Assembly: GCA_937859855.1 (NCBI GenBank) | Contig: CALMAR010000376.1 | Coordinates: 1-8,260, forward strand | Source: an uncultured Kineosporia sp. | GTDB lineage: Bacteria; Actinomycetota; Actinomycetes; Actinomycetales; Kineosporiaceae | Reading direction: 5' to 3' | DNA length: 8,260 bases | In this document: positions 1-6,576 of the stretch, in pieces | How positions within the stretch are numbered: position 1 is the first letter of the stretch | Layout: every line of letters starts with the position of its first letter | The notes under the pieces: generated by a model | Told to the model about the DNA's origin: nothing | Databases searched by the model: none | The model's input: only the letters and a program-made list of their open reading frames with translations | Position numbers and translations under genes: made by a program

Positions 1-69
1 GCCCGGACACTTGGGCATGGCGTTCGGCCTTACCGCTGAGGCCCTGGGGCTGGAGTCCAGGCGGGGGAG

Positions 70-2058
70 ATGGCCGCGACCCTGAGCACGCTGGTGCCGG
101 TCACCCTGGCCCGGCTGCGGCTTCGCGGCTTGGACCCGGCGGCGGTCGCCGTCCTGGCGGCTGACTTCGGGCTGCCCGGCGCGGCACCGGAGACGATCGC
201 CCTGCTGACCGAGCGAACCGGCGGAAACCCGCTGTTCGTCCGGGAACTCGTGCGGCTCACGGTGGCCGAGGGACCGGCTGCGGCCCGCTCGGCCGTGCCA
301 GCCGGGGTCCGGGAGGTGCTGCGCCGGCGGGCGGCCCGGCTGCCGGATGCGGTAATGACCGCCCTGCGCCAGGCGGCGGTGCTGGGCCGGGAGACCGACA
401 TCGACGTCCTGGCCCAGGTGGCTCGCCGGGACCCGGACGAACTGATCGAGGCGCTCGAACCGGCCGTGCTGGCCGGTCTGCTGGACGAACCGGGCCCCGG
501 CCGGGTTCGTTTCACCCACGCCCTGGTGCGCGACACCTTCTACGAGGACATGCCGCTGCTGCGACGCTCGCGATTGCATGCGCGAGCTCTGGAAGTGTTG
601 CGGGACAACGCGTTCGGCGTCGCACCGGCTATTCTGGCCCGTCACGCCGAGGCCGCGGCTGGCCCGGCCACCGCCCTGGAGGCGATCCCGTACGTGGTTG
701 CCGCGGCGCGGGACGCCGAGGCGGTCGGCGCGTTCACCGACGCCACCCGGCAGTGGATGGCCGCACTGAACCTGTACGACCTGGCCGAGCGCAGGACCGG
801 CTCGGCGCCGGACCGGACCGGTGATCTGCTCGCGCTGCTGATTCCGGCCGTGACCGCCTGCGCCCGCAGCGGCGACACGGCCCGGGCCCGGGTGCTCTAC
901 CTCCGGGCGGTGCCGGCCGCGGTGGCCACTGGGCGAAAGGATCTGATCGTTTCGGCGCTGCAGGCCTGGGACGCTCCCATGGTCTGGTCGGCCCGCGGCG
1001 GTCCGCCCGACCCGGCCATCCTGGCTGCGATCGACTCGGCGCTGGCCACCGGCCCGGCCGGTGCGCAGCGGGCAGGTCTGCTGCTGGCTCGTTTTCGCGA
1101 GGTCGAGTCCCAGGACGTCGCCGCCGCCAACCAGGCCGCTCAGGAGGCGCTGGCCATCGCCCGGCAGGTGCACACGCAGCACGCGGGACCCGATCAGGGA
1201 TCTGACCACGGCGCTGTCCGGCTGCTGGCCGCGGCCCTCAATGCGGTCGCCTTCGCCAGCCTGGGGCCGGACCTGATGCACCTGCGCAAGCCGATCAGCG
1301 AGGAACTGCGCGAACATGCGGCCGCCGCCCGGCTGGTGGACTACGAGGCCGTCGCGCATTGGCTGCTGTTCCTGGAGGCCGCCTCCCGCACCGATCTGGA
1401 GTCCGCCCTGGATCACGTGGCCATTGCGGTGGCGCACTGCGGAAACGGTGAGCTGGGTTCGCTGCTGGCCATCTTGGCCTGCTTCTCCGGCCTGCTCGAT
1501 CTGCTGGCTGGGCGGCTGGACGCCGGCCTGGAGCACTACCTGCAGGTGGCCCGCCGCCTGACCGAGGCGGGAGCGATGAACGGTGCGCTGATGGCGCTGG
1601 TGGGCAAGGTTGGGGTGGCCCTGCTGACTGATGATTTCGCCCCGCTCACCGGCGAGCTGGAGCAGGTTGAGCAACAGTTTCCCGGACTGATGACGCCTGC
1701 TCTGGTTCTGGCCCTGCTCGCGGCCGGGCACCGCGACGAGGCGGAACGTGCATGGGCGTCAATGGCCCCCAGCGCCAGGGATTTCGGCTGGCTCGGCCGC
1801 ACCACGTTTCGGGCCATGGCCGCTGCCCGGATCGGCGACACGGTTCAAGCGGCCCGGTTGTTCGAGGAGTTGCGGCCGTTCAGCGGACGGATCGCTGGCC
1901 TGGACGCCGGCACGCTCTACGCCGGGCCGGTGGACGACGCCCTGGCCGAACTGGCCGCCGTCCTGCGGCGGAAGGAGGACGTCGCTCAGCACAGGGCGAG
2001 GGCCGCCGCCGTCCGGATGGAGGTGGCGGCAGCCCTCGCAGCGCTCGGACGGGACTGA
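70..2058 (+). CDS. C-terminal part of an AAA/STAND ATPase transcriptional regulator (possibly truncated or pseudogene)
   Basis: The 662-residue product matches the second half of large actinobacterial ATPase regulators (LuxR/MalT or BTAD type), which couple nucleotide binding to transcription control. Residues 15-22 (RLRLRGLD) open the lid subdomain. TGGNPLFVRELVR (50-62) is the classic motif of this family, and VRFTHALVRDTFYE (146-159) is the conserved helix before the effector part. From about residue 200 to the end the protein is alanine- and leucine-rich helical repeat sequence, probably TPR-like. No Walker A or Walker B is present and no C-terminal HTH is seen, so as it stands it could neither bind ATP normally nor bind DNA. 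The ATG at 70 directly abuts a G-rich stretch, with no properly spaced ribosome-binding site. Homology-like sequence (AGE) runs upstream of it in frame until a TGA at 37-39. I read this as a broken or truncated gene, although 662 codons remain open. Family assignment is confident; functionality is not. Confidence 0.8.
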   Translation: MAATLSTLVPVTLARLRLRGLDPAAVAVLAADFGLPGAAPETIALLTERTGGNPLFVRELVRLTVAEGPAAARSAVPAGVREVLRRRAARLPDAVMTALRQAAVLGRETDIDVLAQVARRDPDELIEALEPAVLAGLLDEPGPGRVRFTHALVRDTFYEDMPLLRRSRLHARALEVLRDNAFGVAPAILARHAEAAAGPATALEAIPYVVAAARDAEAVGAFTDATRQWMAALNLYDLAERRTGSAPDRTGDLLALLIPAVTACARSGDTARARVLYLRAVPAAVATGRKDLIVSALQAWDAPMVWSARGGPPDPAILAAIDSALATGPAGAQRAGLLLARFREVESQDVAAANQAAQEALAIARQVHTQHAGPDQGSDHGAVRLLAAALNAVAFASLGPDLMHLRKPISEELREHAAAARLVDYEAVAHWLLFLEAASRTDLESALDHVAIAVAHCGNGELGSLLAILACFSGLLDLLAGRLDAGLEHYLQVARRLTEAGAMNGALMALVGKVGVALLTDDFAPLTGELEQVEQQFPGLMTPALVLALLAAGHRDEAERAWASMAPSARDFGWLGRTTFRAMAAARIGDTVQAARLFEELRPFSGRIAGLDAGTLYAGPVDDALAELAAVLRRKEDVAQHRARAAAVRMEVAAALAALGRD

Positions 2059-2092
2059 CGGCCAGGTGCAGTTGGGGCGTCGGCGGCGTCGT

Positions 2093-2785
2093 TCAGCTCG
2101 CCGCCCCGAAGACGAGGCGCTCGCGGCGGCGGAAGATCAGCGGCAACACTGTGGCCAGCACCTTGATGGCGAAGCCGTTCTCGCTTTCCAGTTTCGCGAT
2201 CTCTTCCGGCGTGCAGACGCCGATCACCCGCGGCACTTCGAACATGAACTTGGCGCCGTTCTTGCGGATGGCGGCCTCGACGCGGTTCCAGTCCGCCACT
2301 GAGACGTACCGATGGATCACCGGGATGATGTCGCGTTCCTCCTCCTCGATGTGCTCGGTCAGGGTGTCCCGCAGGTCGGCCAGGTCAGCGGCCAGCGCAG
2401 AACGGCTCTGGGGCAGTGATTCGCGTGAGCGCAGGGCCGCCGCTCCGGCCCGGACCCGGTCCAGCTTGGGATCCAGCACAGCGTGATCATCGCTGAGTTC
2501 GGTCAGGTCGACGTGCGCACCGGCCGACGCCTCGATCACCGGCCAGAGGATGTCGTCCTCAGCGCTGTGGTGGTGATGGATCGAGGTGCACAGGTCCTCC
2601 AGGTAGGTCGCGATAGCGTTCGCCCGCCGGGGCGTGAGAATGATGGCGCCGTCAGCGATCTGCTGGCTCAGCACGCTCAGCCGGCGCAGGTCGCGCAGCA
2701 TGGTGCGGTGGGCCAGCAGCAGGCCCATCACATCGGGCTGCGGGTCGCCGTCCACACGCGGAGTGACGGTGATGTTCGTGCTCAT
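2093..2785 (-). CDS. Hemerythrin HHE cation-binding domain protein
   Basis: This 230-residue cytoplasmic protein has a four-helix HHE domain that should bind a di-iron centre. Candidate ligands are visible in family order: H26 (AHRTMLRDL), H70-H73 with E76 (IHHHHSAEDDILWP), H101 (SDDHAVLD) and H145 with E148/E149 (TEHIEEEERDIIPVI). Roughly residues 18-160 form the domain. The last 70 residues add a helical tail containing VPRVIGV and a hydrophobic stretch near 206-218, followed by a basic RRRER. Members of the family are linked to oxygen, nitric oxide or peroxide sensing and iron handling; the exact role cannot be read from sequence. The ATG is well supported by AGGGAG (2793-2798) seven bases upstream. 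The gene converges with the ATPase fragment at a 34-bp gap with no clear terminator, and has more than 200 bp of free upstream sequence, so it is probably monocistronic. Confidence 0.9.
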   Translation of the reverse strand: MSTNITVTPRVDGDPQPDVMGLLLAHRTMLRDLRRLSVLSQQIADGAIILTPRRANAIATYLEDLCTSIHHHHSAEDDILWPVIEASAGAHVDLTELSDDHAVLDPKLDRVRAGAAALRSRESLPQSRSALAADLADLRDTLTEHIEEEERDIIPVIHRYVSVADWNRVEAAIRKNGAKFMFEVPRVIGVCTPEEIAKLESENGFAIKVLATVLPLIFRRRERLVFGAAS

Positions 2786-2792
2786 GGTCCTG

Positions 2793-2798
2793 CTCCCT
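2793..2798 (-). promoter_or_regulatory. Ribosome-binding site of the hemerythrin gene
   Basis: On the minus strand this reads AGGGAG, seven bases before the ATG at 2785. It is a strong Shine-Dalgarno match and fixes the start of the hemerythrin-domain protein. Confidence 0.75.
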
Positions 2799-2978
2799 GT
2801 CGTTTGAGATGCTCAGCTGGCTGCGGATTCGTCTCTCGGATGAGCCGGTCTGACTGGTTCAAACTCTCGGGCAGGCCACTTCACAACCACCTAACGGCGA
2901 CTGAAGAGACTGAGGACGACGCCCCGATCGGACAGTCAGCCGTGCCGAGGTCCTCAGCCGGCTGCTCGCGTGCGGGCT

Positions 2979-2999
2979 GTTCTCTCAGGCCGTGAGAAC
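2979..2999 (-). terminator. Possible weak hairpin terminator after the mini-ORF
   Basis: GTTCTC (2979-2984) pairs perfectly with GAGAAC (2994-2999) around a 9-base loop. It lies 9 bases beyond the stop of the putative 37-codon ORF on the minus strand. There is no T-tract, and the stem has only six pairs, so it may be incidental. Confidence 0.25.
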
Positions 3000-3008
3000 G
3001 CTTACAGA

Positions 3009-3122
3009 TCAGGCCGGGTTCGCGGGCTCATCGGGCTTCACCGGCGGATCATCGGGTGCAGCCGGCGCCTGGGCAACATCATCGTCTTCTTCGGGTTCTG
3101 TTTCTGGACCCCGCTGATTCAT
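3009..3122 (-). CDS. Putative 37-residue acidic, proline-rich small protein
   Basis: A complete small ORF runs from the ATG at 3122 to the TGA at 3009-3011. The product opens MNQRGPETEPEEDDD, continues through alanine, proline and aspartate repeats, and ends PPVKPDEPANPA. It is strongly acidic with only two basic residues, and has no membrane segment, cysteine or histidine. GAGAGG (3132-3137) sits nine bases before the ATG, a credible ribosome-binding site. Third-position GC is only about 56 percent, lower than in the neighbouring genes, so codon use does not support it strongly. It lies between the tRNA-Ser hairpin and the hemerythrin gene, on the same strand as both. Very small disordered acidic proteins of unknown function are common in actinobacteria. 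I do not recognise this one, and it could be chance. Confidence 0.38.
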   Translation of the reverse strand: MNQRGPETEPEEDDDVAQAPAAPDDPPVKPDEPANPA

Positions 3123-3150
3123 GACCCAATGCCTCTCAGAACGACGCAGG

Positions 3151-3183
3151 AAGCAACCCGGTGACGGCAGCACCGGGTTGCTT
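3151..3183 (-). terminator. Strong hairpin, probable terminator of tRNA-Ser
   Basis: A perfect 13-bp GC-rich stem (3151-3163 with 3171-3183, core GCAACCCGGTG) encloses the 7-base loop ACGGCAG. It lies 68 bases beyond the 3' end of tRNA-Ser on the minus strand, with a short TT after the stem, and TTT follows it on the plus strand. Either orientation could terminate, but tRNA-Ser is the only clear gene that runs into it. Its left edge is 13 bases from the ribosome-binding site of the putative mini-ORF, so it could instead belong to that ORF's leader. Confidence 0.65.
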
Positions 3184-3251
3184 TGGTGCGAGACCGTCTA
3201 TCAGACCTTCAGCTTGGGTTTGAGCCGCTCGCATCTTGAAACGTCACGAAG

Positions 3252-3338
3252 CGGAGGGCGAGGGATTCGAACCCCCGGGGACGTTGCCGCCCCAGCAGTT
3301 TTCAAGACTGCCGCCTTCGGCCGCTCGGCCAGCCCTCC
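3252..3338 (-). tRNA. tRNA-Ser (anticodon UGA)
   Basis: The 87-nt gene folds as a class II tRNA read on the minus strand. The acceptor stem is GGAGGGC (3332-3338) with GCCCTCC (3253-3259) and discriminator G at 3252. The D stem is GCC/GGC, and the anticodon stem GCAGT/ACTGC encloses the loop CTTGAAA, with TGA at 3302-3304. A long variable arm (GGGGCG and CGTCCCC around GCAA) follows, as expected for serine tRNAs. The T arm is GGGGG-TTCGAAT-CCCTC. CCA is not encoded. It decodes UCA and other UCN serine codons. No clear promoter elements were found upstream. Confidence 0.95.
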
Positions 3339-3538
3339 GTACGCCGCGGACCGGCAGGACCGGCTCGAAGCGCATCAGCCAGTCTGTCACGCCTGCGCAC
3401 CGCGGCGCCCAGCGTTGGCGAGGCCGCCACACCACTCGGCAAATGCGCCTGAACGGGCCTCAGCAGATCCAAAGAGAGCTATTGGTGTGGCGCCAGGCCG
3501 AAGCCCAACGGCGCCCTAACCGGGGTGGTCCGCGGTTC
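3339..3538. other. Non-coding gap between tRNA-Ser and the c-di-GMP enzyme gene
   Basis: Open frames here are extensions of shadows from neighbouring genes and show no recognisable protein. The only structure I can support is the hairpin at 3489-3515. The tRNA promoter should lie at about 3339-3400, but I see only a GTGACA-like -35 box with no matching -10. Confidence 0.5.
3489..3515 (-). terminator. Possible terminator after the c-di-GMP enzyme gene
   Basis: GGCGCC at 3489-3494 and 3510-3515 pair. Inside them a GGGC/GCCT stem closes a TTCG tetraloop, with three unpaired bases on one side. It lies 23 bases past the stop of the GGDEF-EAL gene on the minus strand. There is no T-tract, which is common in high-GC actinobacteria. 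The position fits a terminator, but proof is lacking. Confidence 0.4.
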
Positions 3539-6019
3539 TCAGAGACCACCAGGCCGGGGTTCGCCGGCCTCAGCCGGGTCGTTGCCGGAAACCAGACCCA
3601 GCCGTCGGGCCCGGTCGAACTCGATGGCTTCTTTCAGCGCCGGATCGGCCGAGGAGAGGATGGTCGGAGCCGAGACCGGGCCATCGCCGGGCGTCGAGGC
3701 CAGCCGGGGCTTGGGCAGCACGACCGGCCGGATGGACGACGGGTCGGTCAGCGTCATCAGCCGTTCCAGATCCTCCGGCGTCACCGGCCGGCTGAACAGG
3801 AAGCCCTGTGCGGCAGGACATCTGGCCCGCTCCAAAGCGATCCAGTCCTCGACGTCCTCAACCCCTTCGGCGACCACCGACATGCCCAGCGAGGTGGCCA
3901 GCCACAGTACGGCCGAGATGATCGAGGCCTTGTCGGCGTCCCGCGACAGCCCGGCGACGAACGACCGATCCAGCTTGACGATGTCGGCCGGAACGGACTT
4001 CAGCCAGGTGAGCGATGAGTATCCGGTGCCGAAGTCGTCCAGGGCCAGCCGCACCCCCAGCGCCTTGATCGCGCCCAACAGCTCGGTCAGGTCGACGCTG
4101 GTGCTCAGCAGGGACGTCTCGGTGATCTCGAGCACCAGCTTGGACCGATCCTCCAGCCCGCAGTGCTCCAGTATCGAGGTCAGCATGGGCAGGAAGCCCG
4201 ATTCCGACAGCTGCCGCGGGCTCACGTTGACCGAGACGTAGGAGATCCGGTCACCCCAGCGGCACAGATGCCCCACCGCGGTTCGCAGCACATGCTCTCC
4301 GACCTGCACCACCAGGCCGGTCTCCTCGGCCACCGGCACGAACACTCCCGGAGCCACCACGTCGCCGTCCATCGTCTGCAGCCGGACCAGTGCTTCGGCC
4401 CCGACCACCCGCCGGGTGTCCAGCGCCACGATCGGCTGGAACCACACCGGCATCGTCTGCGATCGATCGCCGTCCAGCGCCTCCCGCAGCAGCAGCTCCC
4501 CCGCGACCCGGCGACCGGTGTCCAGCCGCATCTCGTCGTTGAACATCATCAGCTGATCGCGACCGGTCTGCTTGGCGGCGTACATCGCGGCGTCCGCCGA
4601 AATCACCGCCTGTTCGGCCTGATCTGCCGACTCGGCGATCGACAGTCCGACGCTGACCGTCACCTGCAGGTAGCCACCGGCCACCTTGAACGGGCTCTCG
4701 CACGAGGCCACGATCGCCTGGCCGACCCGCTCGCCCTCGCCCGGGTGACCAGGCACGGCCACCGCGAACTCATCACCGCCCAGCCGGGCCAGCAGCGAAC
4801 CAGGCGGCGCGATTTCCTGCAGGCGGGCCGACAGCGAGCGCAGCACCTCGTCGCCCACCCCGTGGCCGTAGCTGTCGTTCACCGTCTTGAACCGGTCGAC
4901 GTCGATGTAGATCACGCAGACCTCACGGTCCGCGTCGTGCAGCAAGGCCAGCAGGTCGCTCTCGAAGGCGGCCCGGCTGAGCAGTCCGGTCAGCGAGTCC
5001 TCCCGCACCTTGCGCCGCAGTTCGGCCTCGTGTCGGCGTTTCTCGGTGACGTCCATGCAGTGGGCCACCACCAGCCGGATCTGCCCAGCCCGATCGCGGA
5101 CCGGCGAGCCGTGCACCTCCACGTGCAGGATCCGGCCATCGTCGTGCCGGTAGGTCCGCTCGATCGGTGCTTCCGTGGCCGTCCCGGCCAGTAACTGGTC
5201 CATCATCGGGACTTCCTCAGGATCGATCGGAGTGATCGGCAAGTCCGGTAACCAGAGCCCCTCCGGCGGGATCTCCGGGATCTCCAGCCAGCGCCGGTAG
5301 GCCGAATTCACCCGGGTCAGCCGCCCGCCCGGCGAAAGCATGATCATCGGGACCGGGGTCTCGTCGAAGGACACCTCGAACTGGGCCCTGCTCTGACTCA
5401 GATCCGCGTCGGCGCGCGCCTCCTCCCGTTCAGTCAGCCGCCAGCCGACGACCTGCATGGAGGCCGACGCAAGCACCGCCAGTCCATGGATCAGGGCCCA
5501 GCGCAGCGGATGCTGCACCGCAGCCGGATTGCCGAAGATGTACTGCGGATAGATCTGCCCAAACAGGAAATGATGGGTCACGGTAGCGACCAGGAAGACG
5601 CCGAAGGGCGCCCAGTCCCGGTACAGGGCTAGCGCCGCGACCGCCACGAAGAAGGCGAAATGCGCCTCGAGACAGCCATGGCAGACGGCGACGAGACCGG
5701 CGCTGGCGGCGGTCAGGCCCAGGGCCACACACATCGACGGGAGAACCCGCCCAGACAACACGATCGCCCCGGCCGAGCACAGGCCGATCATGGAGACGGA
5801 CAACAACCAGGCGGTGCCGAGGGATCCGTCGCACAGGCCGAACCCGGTCAATGCGGGAGCAGTCAGGATCAGCAGCCAGGACAGCAACCGATGCCGTCCG
5901 GCCCAGTCCTCATCGCGAAGGCCGCGCGCAGGGACCCAACCGGGCAACTGTGATCTCAGGCTGGCCAGCGCAGGCCGGCCATGGCCCCGCGGCCCCGGCA
6001 TCTGCCCCCCATGCGTCAT
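3539..6019 (-). CDS. Membrane-bound PAS-GGDEF-EAL c-di-GMP synthase/phosphodiesterase
   Basis: This 826-residue protein should make and/or degrade cyclic di-GMP at the membrane. Residues 45-195 contain about six hydrophobic segments with the motif CHGCLEAHFAFFV, then LYRDW and THHF (H114, H120, H149, H150). A PAS domain spans about 210-325, ending with a VTEKRRHEAEL linker. The GGDEF domain (about 335-490) has DSLTGL, FKTVNDSYGH and an intact GGDEF at 414-418. The RxxD inhibitory I-site is missing: the equivalent positions 405 and 408 are P and S. The EAL domain (about 505-755) has E542 of EAL, N598, E631, D661-D662 in DDFGTGYSS, K682, E718 and Q738, the full phosphodiesterase set. A 70-residue tail follows. 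The ATG at 6019 lacks a ribosome-binding site. M7 follows a GGGGGG run and is an alternative start. Both catalytic domains look competent, so activity probably depends on the sensor input. Gaps on both sides suggest a separate transcript. Confidence 0.93.
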   Translation of the reverse strand: MTHGGQMPGPRGHGRPALASLRSQLPGWVPARGLRDEDWAGRHRLLSWLLILTAPALTGFGLCDGSLGTAWLLSVSMIGLCSAGAIVLSGRVLPSMCVALGLTAASAGLVAVCHGCLEAHFAFFVAVAALALYRDWAPFGVFLVATVTHHFLFGQIYPQYIFGNPAAVQHPLRWALIHGLAVLASASMQVVGWRLTEREEARADADLSQSRAQFEVSFDETPVPMIMLSPGGRLTRVNSAYRRWLEIPEIPPEGLWLPDLPITPIDPEEVPMMDQLLAGTATEAPIERTYRHDDGRILHVEVHGSPVRDRAGQIRLVVAHCMDVTEKRRHEAELRRKVREDSLTGLLSRAAFESDLLALLHDADREVCVIYIDVDRFKTVNDSYGHGVGDEVLRSLSARLQEIAPPGSLLARLGGDEFAVAVPGHPGEGERVGQAIVASCESPFKVAGGYLQVTVSVGLSIAESADQAEQAVISADAAMYAAKQTGRDQLMMFNDEMRLDTGRRVAGELLLREALDGDRSQTMPVWFQPIVALDTRRVVGAEALVRLQTMDGDVVAPGVFVPVAEETGLVVQVGEHVLRTAVGHLCRWGDRISYVSVNVSPRQLSESGFLPMLTSILEHCGLEDRSKLVLEITETSLLSTSVDLTELLGAIKALGVRLALDDFGTGYSSLTWLKSVPADIVKLDRSFVAGLSRDADKASIISAVLWLATSLGMSVVAEGVEDVEDWIALERARCPAAQGFLFSRPVTPEDLERLMTLTDPSSIRPVVLPKPRLASTPGDGPVSAPTILSSADPALKEAIEFDRARRLGLVSGNDPAEAGEPRPGGL

Positions 6020-6151
6020 CAGATATGGCTGTCACACCATCGACGCCGCCGGGTGGCCGGGTGAGCCGCAGCTCCCGATCTCGCCCGAGTGGGCTACCTC
6101 ATGTGATCGAAGATCGAGCGCAACGCCTGGTGGCGCTGGCCCTGCCGAACT

Positions 6152-6167
6152 GGCCGATCAATCGGCC
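6152..6167 (-). terminator. Short hairpin overlapping the zinc-ribbon gene stop
   Basis: GGCCGA (6152-6157) pairs with TCGGCC (6162-6167) around a TCAA loop that contains the stop codon of the zinc-ribbon gene. It is small, lacks a T-tract and overlaps coding sequence, so a terminator role is only a possibility. Confidence 0.2.
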
Positions 6168-6445
6168 CGGCGCCGCCAGGAGCGCAGGGAAAGACCGGAG
6201 CGGCTGGGCCGGCCCGCATCGGCCTGCATCTCGCAGCATCGGTAACACAGTGGGGCGCCGTCGCCGGCTCGCGGCAGGGTGTCGCGCTCACAACCGATAC
6301 AGCGGACGACGCGAACGCCCTTTCCGGGCATCATCGCTGGAGCCAGGGCCGGTTCATGTCCCCAGGTGGGCGCCGGTCTCTGCATCGGGAATCCGATCAG
6401 AACGGCCGGACTGGCCTGATCGTCGTCCGCGAACACCTGAGTCAT
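6158..6445 (-). CDS. Small zinc-ribbon-like protein of unknown function
   Basis: The 95-residue product carries a four-cysteine metal-binding pattern: C49-x2-C52, then 14 residues, C67-x2-C70, with an extra C71 (CIGC and CYRCC). This is the layout of a zinc ribbon or knuckle. The first 45 residues are proline- and alanine-rich and probably unstructured. The last 15 are basic (RSGLSLRSWRRRAD), which would suit contact with nucleic acid, though that is inference. There is no signal peptide or membrane segment. The ATG is supported by GGAG (6453-6456) seven bases upstream. The gene stands alone, with 187 bp upstream that contain a perfect palindrome, and 138 bp before the c-di-GMP enzyme gene downstream. 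I do not recognise a named family. Overlapping plus-strand frames are arginine- and serine-rich shadows. Confidence 0.72.
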   Translation of the reverse strand: MTQVFADDDQASPAVLIGFPMQRPAPTWGHEPALAPAMMPGKGVRVVRCIGCERDTLPRAGDGAPLCYRCCEMQADAGRPSRSGLSLRSWRRRAD

Positions 6446-6452
6446 GCCATCA

Positions 6453-6456
6453 CTCC
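6453..6456 (-). promoter_or_regulatory. Ribosome-binding site of the zinc-ribbon gene
   Basis: The minus strand reads GGAG here, seven bases before the ATG at 6445. It is the main non-compositional evidence that this short ORF is translated and starts there. Confidence 0.6.
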
Positions 6457-6526
6457 GTCACCGAGGCCCGATGGTATGCCGATGAAAGGCGCGCACCCGC
6501 CGGGTCGAGGCCGTCGAAATCCCTAT

Positions 6527-6542
6527 GTAGTCAGATGACTAC
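6527..6542. promoter_or_regulatory. Perfect 16-bp palindrome, candidate operator
   Basis: GTAGTCA and TGACTAC form a perfect 7-bp inverted repeat separated by two bases. It sits in a locally AT-richer pocket, 82 bases upstream of the zinc-ribbon start. TAGAGT (minus strand, immediately upstream of the palindrome and overlapping its first bases) fits a TAnnnT -10 box, although no good -35 accompanies it. The short symmetric form resembles binding sites of GntR/FadR-class dimeric repressors; the regulator is not in the window. A repressor bound here would be placed to block the zinc-ribbon promoter. Confidence 0.5.
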
Positions 6543-6576
6543 TCTACGCTTATGATCGCCCGTCACCATCCCTGAG

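Noticed and set aside
1752..2486. Long plus-strand frames across the ATPase end and the hemerythrin gene
   Set aside because: Arginine-, serine- and alanine-rich translations without motifs, antisense to or out of frame with well-supported genes; typical high-GC shadows.
2786..2880. SigF/SigB-like promoter (GTTT, 14 bases, GGCTCA) upstream of the hemerythrin gene
   Set aside because: The -35 matches but the -10 agrees with GGGTAT only at a few positions; too weak to annotate.
3252..3338. tRNA-Ser as an integration site for a mobile element
   Set aside because: No duplicate of the tRNA 3' end, no integrase and no element-like genes are visible in the window.
3236..4241. Plus-strand frames running from the tRNA into the GGDEF-EAL gene
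   Set aside because: They cross the tRNA-Ser gene and lie opposite an intact EAL domain; composition is that of a shadow frame.
5990..6045. Leaderless promoter before the c-di-GMP enzyme (CATATCTG next to the ATG)
   Set aside because: The -10-like sequence does not meet TAnnnT cleanly at the right spacing, and M7 is an equally possible start.
5851..6555. Plus-strand 234-residue frame across the zinc-ribbon locus
   Set aside because: Rich in R, S, P and G with no motif, and it spans two minus-strand genes; the minus-strand frame has a ribosome-binding site and ordered cysteines.
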